A DNA stretch of 64,000 nt from Wuchereria bancrofti (Eukaryota > Nematoda > Chromadorea > Rhabditida > Onchocercidae), in contig SSBO01000007.1 in NCBI GenBank assembly GCA_005281725.1, positions 4,808,031 through 4,872,030 of the forward strand. Direction: 5' to 3'. Within the stretch, counting starts at the first letter, position 1; every line of letters starts with the position of its first letter. Both the position numbers and the translations under genes were made by a program. Below are positions 25,063-38,992 of the stretch, in pieces. The notes under the pieces were generated by a model that did no database searches, was not told the origin of the DNA, and saw only the letters and a list, made by a program, of their open reading frames with translations.

Positions 25063-27345
25063 CTTATTTCTTTACATATCGCTAGGGCAATGCTTAACTT
25101 TTAACAAAAAAACTGAAAATGCATTGTTCCATTTTTCCTCTCCTATTACTAATTCTCTCTGTTGAACGGATAAGAATATTCGATCACGAAAGAGAGTGGC
25201 ATAAAGTTTAGTGATGCAGTTTGAACCAATTTTTCATTTAATAAATTTAATACATTTCAATGGAAGAGACAAATCAGAGCGCTACACAACAAATTACAAT
25301 AAAAGTGAAGGACATAGATGCACTACACAACCATATATGAACCCAAATGTCAAATGGAAAACAGAATATTAACAAAGAAGTGGATGCCATGCTTCAATCT
25401 TTAGCGAAATACTGTAAGCAGATGTTAAATCAGCCAACAAAATTAGGGATCTGAGTGTTTGGAAACATATTTTGATAATGGTCTCGGAAGTTTCATCAAA
25501 TTCCACATTCAGTTTTACAGTTACAAAAGAGACTTCAGCTACAACTGGCGAAAATCAAATGGAAGTTTGAGAATCTGGAATAGAAATAGAGCGAATGATA
25601 ACAGTAACAGTAGTAATATGAGAGTGGTAACACCATTAATTTCTGTGGGATTTTACAGACTCATACTTCTTTGATTCCTAGCAAATCTAACAGAATTCGA
25701 ACCAGTCAGTATGCTAATGCTTTCACGTTCTCATCTTCTTTTGAGATACAATTACCATTTTTATTTTGCTGTAACATTATAATTAACTAAAGTGAAATAA
25801 CAGCAGAGATAAAACTGATCACAAAAATCTAAACAAAAAAAAAAACTTTAGACGAAAAAGTAACAGCACGAAATGTTTGACCGGTTTTAAAATAAAATTC
25901 GAGTTGTTTTTTGTTAAATGTTTCATTCAGGTCCAAAGGAGAGCAACATTTCTCCAATTTTATTGGAATAATTACGTTTCCACTTCAAGAATAAATCTAA
26001 AAATTCAATGGAAATGAGCAATTTTTGCGAAGATCGCAGTAAACAATACTTGAGTAAAAATATACGGAGCAAATAATTCTATAAATTCTTAAAACTGTAA
26101 AACGGAAGTTATAAATAAAAAAGAATATGATGGCATGAAATGTTGTAACAAATGAAAGAATATAATTATAAAAGATCACAGCGGGAATTAATGGATGTAC
26201 TCCACAATATTCACCCCTCTCAGATCACAAATCACCAAATAAAAATAAGAATACAGTTTTTCATTTTTTTCTAGCTCTCTCCCAGTATATTCTTTGAAGT
26301 TCTAAGCCATAAGACCCACGAAAAGTTCGACAACTGCAGTCAGTTAAGAGTCGATGACTGAATACAATTTATAAAAATGACAAAATGAATTACTCAGTGT
26401 ATCTCCAACTCAATTTTAATAACAATAAATTAATAACTAATAATAATAATACAATCTAAAAAAGTCAGAAAATAGGATGAAGTTAATCAACGTAGCTGCA
26501 GTAATACGTAATAAAATTAACAATAATAATATCGATTAAATTAGAAACTGAGCATTCAAATAAGACTGACTATAATTCATTGATAATTCAGGACGACAAA
26601 TTCCAAAGTATTAATAGGAAGTTTTTAAAATAATTTAATTAATAGAGTGAAAAAAAAGTTGGAAAATAATCCTCAGGAATCTCAGGAAGCCTCAAGAAGA
26701 TTCTTTTCCCGACAAACGGTGCCAAAAATATCAAAAGAATGAAGTAACATAAAACATTTATCTCAGCAATAAATCAGAAAAGAAAAAAGCACTAACCTTT
26801 AGAACCAGAAATGTATGAATCGGTAAAAATGGAAAAGAATTACTTCCTTACAGTGAAAACACCAGACAACCATTGCCCAAAGCTGTAGCTGGGAATACAA
26901 GCACATGGGAATACCAAAATCCTAGTGAAATGCCCTAAGAATGAAACGTAAAAAAAAGTAAAATAAAGTGAAGTAATGGAGTGTCCTTCAAAATGATGCT
27001 GTATGATCACATAAGCACTTCTAATAATAAATATCTTTAGTACGAAAAAACTCCAGAAGTGAGGATTTTTCTCCAAGAATGTGAAAAGTAATTTTAAACA
27101 AATACCGCTACAAAAGATAACAGTCAGAAATATTCTTCCTTCAGGGTTCGATCCTAGAAACTTTCCAAGAAATATCAGTATTTATTTATCTACGATATAA
27201 AGCTTTATATCTCATACGATCAAATAAAACTCTAGGAAACCTAAAAGTGAAATTGAATATTAGACATGGATTAACACCCTATGAAAGCTAATTTTTATGA
27301 CAATGTTTTTAATCACAGTAGTTCAACCAAACCATATCCACTCGT

Positions 27346-30300
27346 TTACCAAACTCGCAGATTATCCACTATACTTATCTCTCCATTTTGGAAAAGAAGT
27401 GTTTGAGCTGGTGGAGACCAACGTGAAATTTCCCAAACACATGTAGACTGAAATACCATTGATCTCAGGGGAAAAAAACTGAGTATTTGAAATTTACATC
27501 TTCCCTAAGAACAATAAATAAAAGGTATTTCAAAAATAAAAAAGATTTTAACTCACTTCTCCCCACGTTTGATATTTATTAATCAGTTCTCGCAACGACT
27601 GTACAAGATCGCGGTTCGCAAATTCCACTATGTTTGAACTAAGTTATGAAAAAAGACATTTTTAGTTGAAAATTTACAAAAAGGCAAAACTATTTTATTT
27701 TCTTCTTTGAAAGAATATGATTCAGAACAGGGAAAAGAAAAATATACTTTTTTGGATCAAGAAGCTCGCAGTCCTTAATTCTTTGACAAATGACCCTGTT
27801 TAAATGTTCATCGAACAATGGTACGCCAAAAACACAGTCAAGCAGTGTGTAATCAGCATATGTTTCATCGTCTCGCAAATGAACTCGTAGACTTGCAATT
27901 TTCCTACGAAATTGATAAATTTTTGATACCAATCTCTTGGTGTTCAGTCTTTCATACCTGATGCCATATGGACATTTCGGTATTATAGTTATATCCGCTA
28001 TAGAGCACTAACAATTGTGCAATTATAACAGTAGAATATGAGAAAAAGGGAAAAAAATGACTTATTTCAACTTTTACAAATGCCCGGAAACTGATAATAA
28101 AACGACTAAAATACCCACAAACGAGCACTGATAACAATAATTTTCTACAAAGAGCAAATTAAGACCTTGGATCTTTGCTAACTGTTGTGGTACCACCTTT
28201 CCTATTCTTCGACTGCACTTCCCAATCAATAGTTTTCTTTTTGCACAGCAATGTCAAATAACCACACAACGAATTTAGCCCCAATTTTTCTCGAAGTTTC
28301 AGCACCGAAGGATGTGATGAAAAATGACCTATAATAAAAACTTATAAAAAATTTAAAAGGACCGGAAAAGTACTAATAACTAAAATGAAGACTGAACATA
28401 GAGTAAACAAGCGATAAGATGATACTGTCGAGATATATTAGATAGCTTGCTAGCTTCATTTGGAAAAATTTTTCAGTACTCTGATAATATTGATGAGAAA
28501 ATTACCATCTGTTAAACTGGAATCAATAAATGGGAATGGGACACTTACAATCTCTGAGTCATCAGTTACAGCACTGTATTCCTGAAAGAATACTTCCAAA
28601 CAATTTTGGATTAGAACAATTTAAATATTAAAACTTCAAACCACAAAAATTATTTAACATCCATATATGTTATATCATGGAAAAAAGAGAAATAAAAGCT
28701 AACGGTCCTCTTTGAATATAAAGTGAACAATGAGAAACTCTGATATTTCAAAATTATTAGTTTCTCATCTTCTACAATACTGGATAAGCTATGTTACGAA
28801 AGACCTATAAAATTTCGAAAGAATGGAGCACCACATAAAATAAAGTAAGCTTGAAGTTGACTAAACTTTCAATGTCTATAACCTCTTTGATCCTTTTAAA
28901 TGAAAACAATGTTAGTACAAAAATATACTTGCACAAATACTGCATGCGTCTGAAGAATGTCATTCAACTGAATTAAACAGTTATCTGCTGGAATAATAAC
29001 AGGTTCATGTGAAGCAGTAGTGATCAGTAAATGCTTGCATTGTCGTAGAGCACAAGGAATGACTGGGACACGTGAACCTTTGGGGATATACAGCGAAACT
29101 GGTCCATCACCCAAAGTATAATATAAAAACAACCGAAACCATGACGAAACCACCTACAACTACGGCTTTTATGAAACAGTTTCCAGAAGTGCTGAACGCA
29201 TAGGAAAGTTTTCAAGTTTCCTCTACTGGTAAATGCTCTGTCAATTAATTCAGGTCTGAATTTTGATAAAACCAAAACCAACATACTTCTGGAATAACGG
29301 TCCCAAAATGAGGAATAGATGGCACTGATAATGGACATGCTTCCCCGCTTAACGGAGCCATTGAAACCAAACATCTTAACAGTTTTTAAATGTATGTTTA
29401 AAAAAAAAAATGAGAAAAACTAGTTTACTCAACGATGAATCTATTTCTCCAAAATTTTTGATTAAATAAACTGGAAAACAGTTACTCCTCAAGTTACATA
29501 CAGTTATTCTGGATAAATGATTCTAACCTGTATGTCTTGTTGATGAGACGTAGACGTGTGGCATGATCCAACGATAACAAACTTTCACCCCTAATTAAAT
29601 CCAATTCAGAACTACTTCGAAGTGCAAGAATTGTTAATAACAATGTTTGAGCATGTTCGGAATATCTTTGTGCTTCACCTTCCACAAATAATTTCACCTG
29701 AATCAGCAACTTCACTAACAAAATTCGTCCATCATACTTCCAGCCAACATATCTGTTGCTACAATCATGAGAAATGAACAAGATATACTTCTAAATTTAA
29801 ACTAATAAAGATAACAACTCACATTCTGCAATTCTTCCACAAAACTATCCAGTGACTCATCGCTCAATTTTCCCACTTCAAATAAGGTTACCGCATGATT
29901 TTTTAGACTCTGAAAAAAGGGAACAGAAACAAAATTTTCAAGGAAAGAGAAATAGCTAATAAGACTTCAAACATCGCTGTAACGCTCGAATTTTCTGAAT
30001 CGCTCGCAAATATATTTTTTCATTAAGATGATTAAAACTCGTCATTTATCTTTCTTATAATTCCTTCATTTAAGAGGAAAAAAGCTAGCTTACGACTGAT
30101 AAGTTGCCCATCATAAGAAAAGCAGTCAACGATGAATCGAAGAGAAATGCAATTCGTTTAGTAGCTTCGTTCCCACCACAAGGAGTAGGAGTTGTTAACG
30201 ATAACGACTGAAAATATCCAATTACAATTAAAGCAAACAGAATAAGGAACTTTTAAATCTAATTTACAACTTGCATCACTGGAAAATATAGTACCGTGAA

Positions 30301-33300
30301 CGACGCTACAAGCACATCATGATTCATCGCTAATCCATCTGCAGTGGATTCATTTTCGTCATATTCATCTGCACCACCCGGAGAAACCAATGCAGTAGAA
30401 AAGTCTGATAGATCTTCTGTGATTGCTGCAGTCGAATCTTCGTCTATCCTATTAAAAGTCAGAACTCAACAGCACATTTGAAAAATAATGCAGACAAAGT
30501 AAAAAAATATGATGTTCTGATCTTCCAAAAGCGCGACCCGACTGAATGATGTGTTTCTAACATGGTAGCAACAAATATAAAAAACTCCACAGAAGTAAAA
30601 AAGTTAATATATTAACACATAAAACATCAGCAAATCAATGCAAAAGAGAGAACAGAAGTTAATAAAAAATAAGTGCATTATTCTACTAAAGAAAAGCGCT
30701 AACAAGTGGAAATGAACGAATGCAGTCATAGAGATATGCATGTAATTTCGCAACTAAATCACAATAAACAAATAAATAATGTAAAGAACTTTACGACTAA
30801 GAATGAAGTCGAATTTATTAAGTGAAATACTGTCAACAATTGCTTGCAAATCATGTGCAGCACTCACTGAAAATGCTTAGTAATGCTAAATGAGAAGCAA
30901 ACATATGATAATTAGAACAAACGGTCATGGAAAGTTTTTATGACTTCTTGTCAATGATAGTTTAAACTATTTAGAAAATTATAACACTTACTCTGGAACG
31001 ATCATATGACTTGCCCATGTTACATGTAACGCAAGATTTTCTAGTCCAGTGATACGCTTCTTCGCGAAGCCAAGTCGGCAAAAGACAGAGACAGCGTTTT
31101 TTACTAGTTGCAAATCAATATTTAGAGTTTCGGATAGCTAAAATTACTGAAAGCAGTAGTAATCATACGAATTGATAAGAAACCTTACTAAAAAATTTTA
31201 CCAAATTTTTGTAACTACTTTCTTATGCTACATTATTTGAATGTCTAAAGCTTAAGTAAAAAATAGAAAAACCAAAATACTCAAAATATACCTCCCGTAC
31301 AGTTGTTTGTTCGTCTATGGCTACAAATATCTGATACAACAAATTTTCAAAATAATCGCCCAGAACTCGGTTCATAACAAAACCATCCAAAGTTGGCACT
31401 GCGAAAAAAACTGATTTAAGGTATGCAGTAATTGTTACAACATTTGCGGTTAAACGCGTAGTCTGTACTATTATAGAGTGAGGAGAAAGAGATTAGGCAC
31501 TTCACCACCTGAATCTTGGATTTATAACCTGGAAAGTCGGCGAGAAAATTTTCTAAATATCTAAAAATACCTAAAAATATTGCAGGAAAAGAAAAGGGAA
31601 TAAAAAAATAAAGGAAAAGAAAAAAATCGTCCTTACCAAAACTTCAAGCCAAAAAAAAAAAAAATTTTCTAAATATCTAAAAATACATTGGTACATCTAA
31701 AAAAGCTAATATTTGTTAATCTGCGCATGAAAAGTTGGACAAGATTGTATGTGATTTATTTTTTTTTTTTTGTTTTTTTCTATGGCATACGACCAACAAA
31801 AAAAAGTACAAAAGCAGTTAATACCATAAATATAATCGTCATCTTTAACTGGCACCTCCAAGTAAGCTAAGCCACGATTATAAAGTTTTTGCACCAACTT
31901 TGCATCAAGAGTACCAACTAATTGAGCACCTTCATCGATAAGCATATCTAACAAATCTTTCTCATCTTTGTTCAGTAACTGCAACACTTCAATTTAGTTA
32001 TCACCGTTTTTACCAAATGAAATTTTAAAAATTTCAAACAAGTGTTATGAGGTAAGCAGCGCCATAAAAAACAGTCAGATGATCTCGTCCTACTACTACT
32101 ACAACAGAATGGAGCAAGTTTTGACAAGTAGCAAGACATCAAAAATAAATTATTTTATAATTTAATATAAAGACAAAAACTGATTTGTTTAAATAAAAGA
32201 TAGACAAAAAGAAATTGAACTGTTGAACCACTGGAAGAATTTACACATAAACTCTCTACACTCAGTCTGGATGATTAAATAAAAAATAAAACCTTAACGT
32301 CACTTTCCAAGATACTGCCGGGTGCGACCAACCACCAAGGTTCAATGTTGATTGCAACAGGTTTTCCTGGTAATAGTTCACGCAGTGATTTACTCTTTCG
32401 AAATATTTTCCGGTTACAACGATTCTGATTCATTAACTCAATGTACTGATTTCTGCCAATCCCCAACAATCTCATCGCATCGGCAGCCGTAAAATTCGGC
32501 AACGAGTCATAACTCTTTTCGGCATTCACAAGATTCTAAAAACTACTTTATCTTATTATCAAAACAATATTTCGAAAAAGTTTTCCAAACTAAAGCTGGG
32601 TATTTGAAATGAAGAAAAAAAGATCGACAGGCGCGAGAATCCGCAGCACCACAATCAGATTACTACAATGTATTAAAAATATCAACAATTAAAAATATTT
32701 AATTTACGGAAAAATTAGGAAGAGAAGCATGGGGAAATACATTTGCATACATATGAAATTATTTTTTCAAAAGTTTTACCGCTATGATGTTGACATAATA
32801 ACTAAATGGCGTCATTCGAAGTTCGCGTACAACGATATTTGAAAGATGGTACGGATAAAGCATAAGATGAGTTTCACTGTATTTTAGAAGAATATCATAA
32901 TAGGTTTCCTCATTTTTCTTTACATATCTCACTAAAATATTCATACATGAGTACAGGTTAACATGAAACCAAAGAGAACGGTCCTTCCATCATAACAATC
33001 AAAAATAACTGAACTGCTGAGATTATTTTGGAATCAGACATAATATTAACCGTATAAAATAATCTGAGAAAGTCGAGAGAATTGAATAACTACAAAGTCT
33101 GAAGTATAGGGTGACCTGCGGAATTCTGGATCTCAGAAGGAACCCTGATCAATCTCATAAGAGAAAAGGAACACACCTATGTTACCCTTATACCTTAACT
33201 GATTTTTGATTGAATATTCGAGTACGAGCTTATCATATTCTCTCTGTGAGTTGCCCAAAACAATTCGAATTTCCTGAGGCAACTTCGACCAAACAATATT

Positions 33301-33336
33301 CTGCCTGATGTACTGATCGACATCCTTATCCGTCAT
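27346..33336 (-). CDS. FAM91A1: FAM91 family protein (FAM91A1 homologue)
   Basis: FAM91A1 acts at the trans-Golgi network with WDR11 and C17orf75, and binds TBC1D23 during capture of endosome-derived vesicles. Seventeen exons: 33336-33186, 32931-32780, 32535-32293, 31978-31825, 31398-31292, 31137-30992, 30448-30295, 30207-30094, 29909-29823, 29697-29528, 29374-29287, 29153-28929, 28581-28506, 28328-28166, 27957-27748, 27638-27557, 27447-27346. All phases fit, giving 807 residues (human 838). Family blocks are easily aligned throughout: [20 protein letters not shown] near the N-terminus, [20 protein letters not shown] centrally, SMAPL, then [16 protein letters not shown] and the terminal LLFQNGEIS. 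The ATG at 33336 sits 5 nt after an acceptor-like TTTTATAG, suggesting spliced-leader addition. The exon 1/2 junction is about three residues shorter than human. Confidence 0.95.
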
Positions 33337-33851
33337 GCAGTCTATAAAATTTAGTACGTATTCTGTTTCCACTTTCTTTATGATGAGCAAGGAGAATGTT
33401 CAAATTAAATCACACTGAAATGAATTCATTATTTTCCAAATTATTTTGCGACTATATATGGAAACTGCAAAGCAAAATTCAATAATACTCTGTCTAATAC
33501 AATAGCCACAAGCAACGAGCACAAAATATACAAATTTTTATTTCCAGCAACAACTTCACATCAAAACTTATTCGCAATAGCTCACTGAATCACAACATAG
33601 TGAATAAGTAGATAGTTATTCATAAATTCAAAACAAATTCTGGAGGTTATTCTTTCCTCTAATGACTGTTCACAATGAAATAAAAAAGATGCTGCCATAA
33701 ATTAACACATATGGAAGCCGCTACCTAATTACCCTACATGATCATCAATTAAGCTATAATTTTGGAAAACACCGGAAAACATGAAGTCATGAGAAATAGC
33801 TTCAAATTCAACTGTTATACTTTATACAACACATAGGAGCAAAAGAGTATT
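33337..33851. other. Short intergenic gap between two minus-strand genes
   Basis: 515 bases between the stop of the BTB-zinc finger gene and the FAM91 start. No ORF of note. It must hold the 3' untranslated region of the upstream gene and the FAM91 outron or promoter. Confidence 0.6.
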
Positions 33852-36800
33852 TCAAGTACTCAATTTCTCAAAAGTAATAACCGGTTCAAAACTGTGCGTT
33901 CGACGGCAGTGAACAACAAAACGATCTTTTCGCCAGAACTTAGCTCTACAAAACTCTTCCGGACATTCAAACGGTTTTACTTTCAAATGCTCTCTAAATA
34001 TATGCGCATCCATATTTTTCTTATCTGCATATGTCGTCCCACACTTTTTACACGCGTATGGCTTTTCACCTATAAATCAATCGACTCTCACAAACATAAA
34101 CATTTTATCCATCTGCATAACTTCTGTGCATCTGTATAAATGGGATTTATTGAAAACTGAAACGATCACTCCTGTTCAATCAAATAACTCTTACTGCAAT
34201 CCAGTATCAAAATTGAAAAATTCTCTTTTACCATCGAAGAAAAATCACATTGTATTTCAAATATGGCAAAAATCATTAAACGATTAGAAAAATGATAAAG
34301 AACACCTGTATGGGCTCGAATATGCCTAACAAGATTGCTCTGAACTTTAAAAGCCTGATTGCAATATTGACATTTGTAAGGAGTTTCCAAAGTATGCATG
34401 CATCTCACATGTTTTTCAACCGCACTTTTTTCCTTTGTCCGATGATCACAGAATGGGCATTTAAACGGTTTTTCCATCATTATCTGAAACTTAAGCAGTT
34501 CAGAATTTGATCTCATGACATATGCCTCGAATAAAGTCATGTGACGATTTCAGACAACAAAATTTGTGAATGAAATGCAAATAATCTACCATATTCAAAC
34601 AAAGTGCATAATAACATTATCAAACAACAAAACTGTCTTAATAATTCTGATTCACCATAATTTGTAAGGAACATAAAAAACAATAAAAAGAATACGTATA
34701 AACCTCTTGATCACCGACCAGTAAGGGTACGGTGACATCTTTGGGTGCAATAATTTCAGGCAAACCATAACCAAAACTGTCCAGCAAATGACGTTTTTTG
34801 GAAGGCGGAATATATGATACCGTCACTGCAGAGACAGTTTCAAAATCATTATTGTGCACAGCATCATAACTGGTTGATGCTTCTTCCATGTCTAAAATCA
34901 AGATTGCTTATTACTATTCGCTTTCGATAATAAAGATTAAGCACTTAATTATAAACTAAACTTAACCAAATGAATATGAATTCGCTCTCAGAAATTTTCT
35001 CCAAGTAAGCGAATGGACCAACAATAAATCATCAAATGTGTAATTGCATGGTAATATACTTCATAGCTTAAGCAACAGATCCTGGCACATTTATTAACAT
35101 ATTTCACGATAGAAATAGGCTTACGCGAGAGCTTTATGTCTTTTTTCAGCTGCAACATCAATCGTTTATGTCCATATGTACCACCCTTACGACCACGACT
35201 GGGTCCAGCAACAAATTTTTCATAAATATACATGTAATCACTTGTTGCCTTCGCAACGGCCATCCCGCTTTGCTTCATGTCATCTTCTGCCAATTGTATT
35301 TCATCTAAACAAATTTTCTATATCTATCTAACATCACTAAGATTAATTCATTTTTTATAATAATATTGAGTTAAAATTTTTTTTATAATTCCCATTACTG
35401 CCCTCGAACAGCTGTTTACTAGCCTTGATCTGAAATCCTAATAAGAAATTTTAAACCCAATATTATTATAAAGTAGAATCCTCGCTAAATACCGAGATTC
35501 GACCAGACAGCCACACAATCACTTCGATTGATGATTTTCCAAAAATTCTCTAAAATACCATAAGAAAACTATACATAAAAGTTATAAAATAAACATTTCT
35601 CCAAAAACCCATTTAGGCGTTTTTTTAAAAAAAAACTGCTGTAAACGATTAGTACAATTCATTTATACCTTTGTCTATATAAATAGAAGCTTCTTCCATA
35701 AGATCTTCAGCACTAGTTTCATCATTACAATCATCATCATCTCCGAAGTTTGAACCGTCTAAAACAGAAATATAAGACTCGCCATTTCCAATCAAATTTC
35801 TATTGTTAGTGGGATCCAAAAGGCCACAAATTGTGTTTGTTAGCATAATTTCATCACCACTATCTAAAATCCGTTTTTCTTCAATATCTCGAATAAAGCA
35901 GAAATATTAAGATACGTCTAAATGATCAAAATTTTAAGTATTTAGAAGCAATTTGAAATTCCAGGTTATAACGGTTAACAAATGTACAGTATGTTACCAG
36001 GACAGAATGAATGATCGATTTCGGAAGCAAGTAATTCTTCATCGATAGCATCAACTAATCTGGCCACACCTAAAGTAACAGCAGCTTGCCGTAATATCTT
36101 ATGACGCCTTGATGTGGTGATAACTGATCCACTATACAAAAAATCGACTATATTCCTCAAATCCATACTAAAACAAACAAAAATTATATCTTGAAAAGTA
36201 CGATTGTAGAAAGAGATTTAAATCATCTAATAAAAATGAAATGCTATTAGCAATCACATTTCCAAATTTTCAATCATAACAATATATAAATATTGTCCAT
36301 ATTTAAAACAAAAAATAAGCCTGCCTTGATAATAAGGTTGCCATACCTACTTACACCCGTAATTTGGGGATCGATATCAACGGTGACAATGGCACTTTTC
36401 TCGGTACATGCAAGTGCGTTTTCGAAATGAGTACTGAATGCACAAAGCATCAAACGATGACATCGAAGAATCACTCTGTTCTAAAAATAAAAAAAATAAA
36501 ACATCAATTATCCGTGCTCTAAAAAATTTGGGTGCGAGAATAGTATCGATGAAAAAAATTTACAAATCACTCTACATTATACAAGTAAAATTCCAATGAT
36601 AATCCTTTTGTCTGCTCCCTTGTTTATGATTTCAACGGGAAAAAATGCGGAACACCACAGGACAGTATTCATAATTTACACATCAAGAAAAGTTTTTAAA
36701 CTGTAAGATATGATATTAGTGTAAAAATGTTTACCTGGCTACTCACGAAACAATCGATGAATTTTCCTTGAATTCTGAAACGATGGACTGCTTGCAACAA

Positions 36801-37659
36801 TTCCTGTGCATGATCTGGATTTTCTAATTCTACATTCTGATAAATCTGAGCTTCTTTACTTTCTAGCAGTCTAATTAGGGAGTCACAACCAAGCGCATTT
36901 GCAACAGAAAGTGTCCTACTTTGAGATCGATTGCTGCAACGTCCAGTATACATATATTTTACCAGTGATCGAAGATCATCCATCTCCACACCTTAAATGT
37001 AAATTTATTAGTGATCATTAGCTAATAAGTTGTGCTCAAGCTAAAGATATTACAGTTTTTGAGAGCTGTTTTATAATACAATTTACAACTTGCATGTCGC
37101 TTTGAAAAACAATTATTACAAAAGAACTATTATTCCAATAATTATTATAATACGGATAAAATGACAGTCTACCTGTAATTTTTGGATCAATGTTTAGGGT
37201 TATAACTGCAGAATCCTGAACACTAGACAGAGCTGCATCCAAATGTCTGCTATAAGCAGACAGAACAAGACGATGAGCCGATGTCACATAATCACCGTCG
37301 TTCTGAACAATAACATCCAGAAAACGATTTGTCTAAAAAAACAAGTGAAAACAATACAGCAGTGAAACATATATAAATATATATTAAACAACTTCTTCAA
37401 CAAAACAATTAAAATGATCTAAAATGTTCCTAAAGTTTGCTTACTATCAAAGATTTCCTACCCTAAAGTAGACGTCGCACATCAGTAACAGCAATTTTAA
37501 TGAATTTTTTAAGGAAAGATAAAATTCCATGAAATTAAATTGGTGAAACAAACAAACATTATGCAAGTGCTGCATATAGAGAAACAGCGTATCACAGTGA
37601 GACTGTATTCGTAAAAATGACATTTCTTCCAGGCCATCCACGAGCCCCAATCTTTCCAT
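33852..37659 (-). CDS. Tandem BTB, four-finger C2H2 protein
   Basis: Probable nuclear DNA-binding regulator. Ten exons: 37659-37558, 37332-37173, 36991-36735, 36480-36347, 36167-35998, 35863-35669, 35304-35125, 34891-34704, 34483-34306, 34069-33852; 593 residues, all phases consistent. BTB-1 (about 14-125) contains FLDVIVQNDGDY, AHRLVLSAYS and LVKYMYTG. BTB-2 (about 150-265) contains GKFIDCFV, CHRLMLCAFS and IVDFLYSG. A serine/acid-rich linker carries GPSRGRKGG. C2H2 fingers start at Cys471, Cys500, Cys528 and Cys557; the second and third share the TGEKPY linker, and the last has a CX4C knuckle. I do not recognise an orthologue. An out-of-frame ATG at 37666 lies just upstream of the chosen start. 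Exon 6 has an alternative upstream acceptor. Confidence 0.85.
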
Positions 37660-38992
37660 TATCCATTAATAGTGCTTGTCTCTTGCCTATAACATAAAGC
37701 TACACAGTTACAAATTCAAACCACTTTCTCGCATTAGCTAATCCTTACATCATCGTACTCATAACTCAATGATCAACAGCGACGTTTACTGTTGCCGTAT
37801 GCTAAACATGGTATGAGGAGTCATACTTCAATACGCATAACAAATTGCTATATGAACATCTCACATCTCGGGATTTGTCTTTTGGTTTCTTAAAACAGGA
37901 AAAAGATGAGTGGGACCGGAATTACATACAATAATTGTCATGAACAATGTTAGAAAATATACCAGAGAATAGATATCACAACAGTATATGTAAAATGCAG
38001 TTGTAGTTGAAACACACCGAAACTGGATTACCATTACACTTAATAGTTCAATTTCGATATGTTTATAAGAAACAGCAAACAGTCTGATATGTTTGTCTAC
38101 CCAACAAAAACGTACCCACTTGGTCAAAGTTATGAAGCTTTTAGTTGCTGTAGTTAGAAATTCAGGATTCATATTAGACTCTATTCTTCAAAAATTATCC
38201 TGCCATGGATGTACGGTTAAGAATTTTAAAAAATTTTTGTATGCCTGATGCAAGTAATTCTTTCATCGTTCACCTCTTCAATCTTTAATAAACTTACGAA
38301 AGAAACGGCAGGTCTAGCCATCACCATTATTTTTTTTTCACCCAAAAATTTTTTACTTTCCACAATCACAATACATTCAGCCGTGCCATAACACATAAAA
38401 CATATACATAGTTAGCATAACTTCGTTTATTTCACTCTGACCACTTTACTTTATGAAAAATTGTGACTAATAAACATTAATAAGATCGATGGTGATACAA
38501 CAACATGCGGAACACATATCTATTAACGAAATAAGTATTGCAATTAGACTAGAGTTATTTCTTCAGCATATTCCCAAACATTAACATGTCATAACACTCA
38601 CCACAAACTGACAAACTGCATTAATAAAATGTTACAAGAATTCACAATAAAAAGTTACGCCGTATTGTGAAAATAGTAAGGCAACGGAAAAATATGTGGA
38701 AATGAATAATTACTTTGAATAAGATACTGCGAGCAGCACTCACTGATTGAAGTAGCAACATTGGGAGATATAAGACAGTAAAGACCCGAATAAATTCTAC
38801 ACAACATCTAGTTAATTACTACTGTCTACTGTTTTAAAAAAATACTTGGACATTAGAACAAATCAACAGTCGAGACATCAATGATTAACCAAAAAAAAAG
38901 ATGAAAAAAACTCAAAAATGATGCACACGTTAATAAGCAGCATTATTCTGTGAGATCACTAAAAACTACTTGGAATAATAATTAAATTTGTG
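37660..38992. other. Intergenic between SLMO and BTB-zinc finger genes
   Basis: AT-rich. A 103-codon minus-strand ORF (37861-38172) is hydrophobic and cysteine/tyrosine-rich without motif or splice support and is probably chance. The BTB-zinc finger promoter or outron is expected near 37660-37720, where an acceptor-like TTATAG ends at 37687. Confidence 0.5.

Larger units (their letters stand above)
18283..27345. other. Nine-kilobase stretch without recognised gene
   Basis: Mostly low-complexity AT-rich DNA. The only segments with higher GC and protein-like composition are 21616-21921 (-), 23360-23620 (+), 24247-24465 (-) and 24742-25165, each entered separately or under findings. A short (TA)n run lies at about 19931-19944 and a perfect inverted repeat at 19992-20041. 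The region 26-27.3 kb shows nothing beyond chance ORFs. Confidence 0.5.

Noticed and set aside
29024..29374. 116-codon minus-strand ORF
   Set aside because: Runs through two true FAM91 exons and the intron between them in the wrong frame.
37462..37659. Single long first exon of the BTB-zinc finger gene
   Set aside because: The frame is open to 37462 and a phase-0 donor exists there, but ending the exon at 37558 gives a continuous BTB domain without a 32-residue hydrophobic insert.
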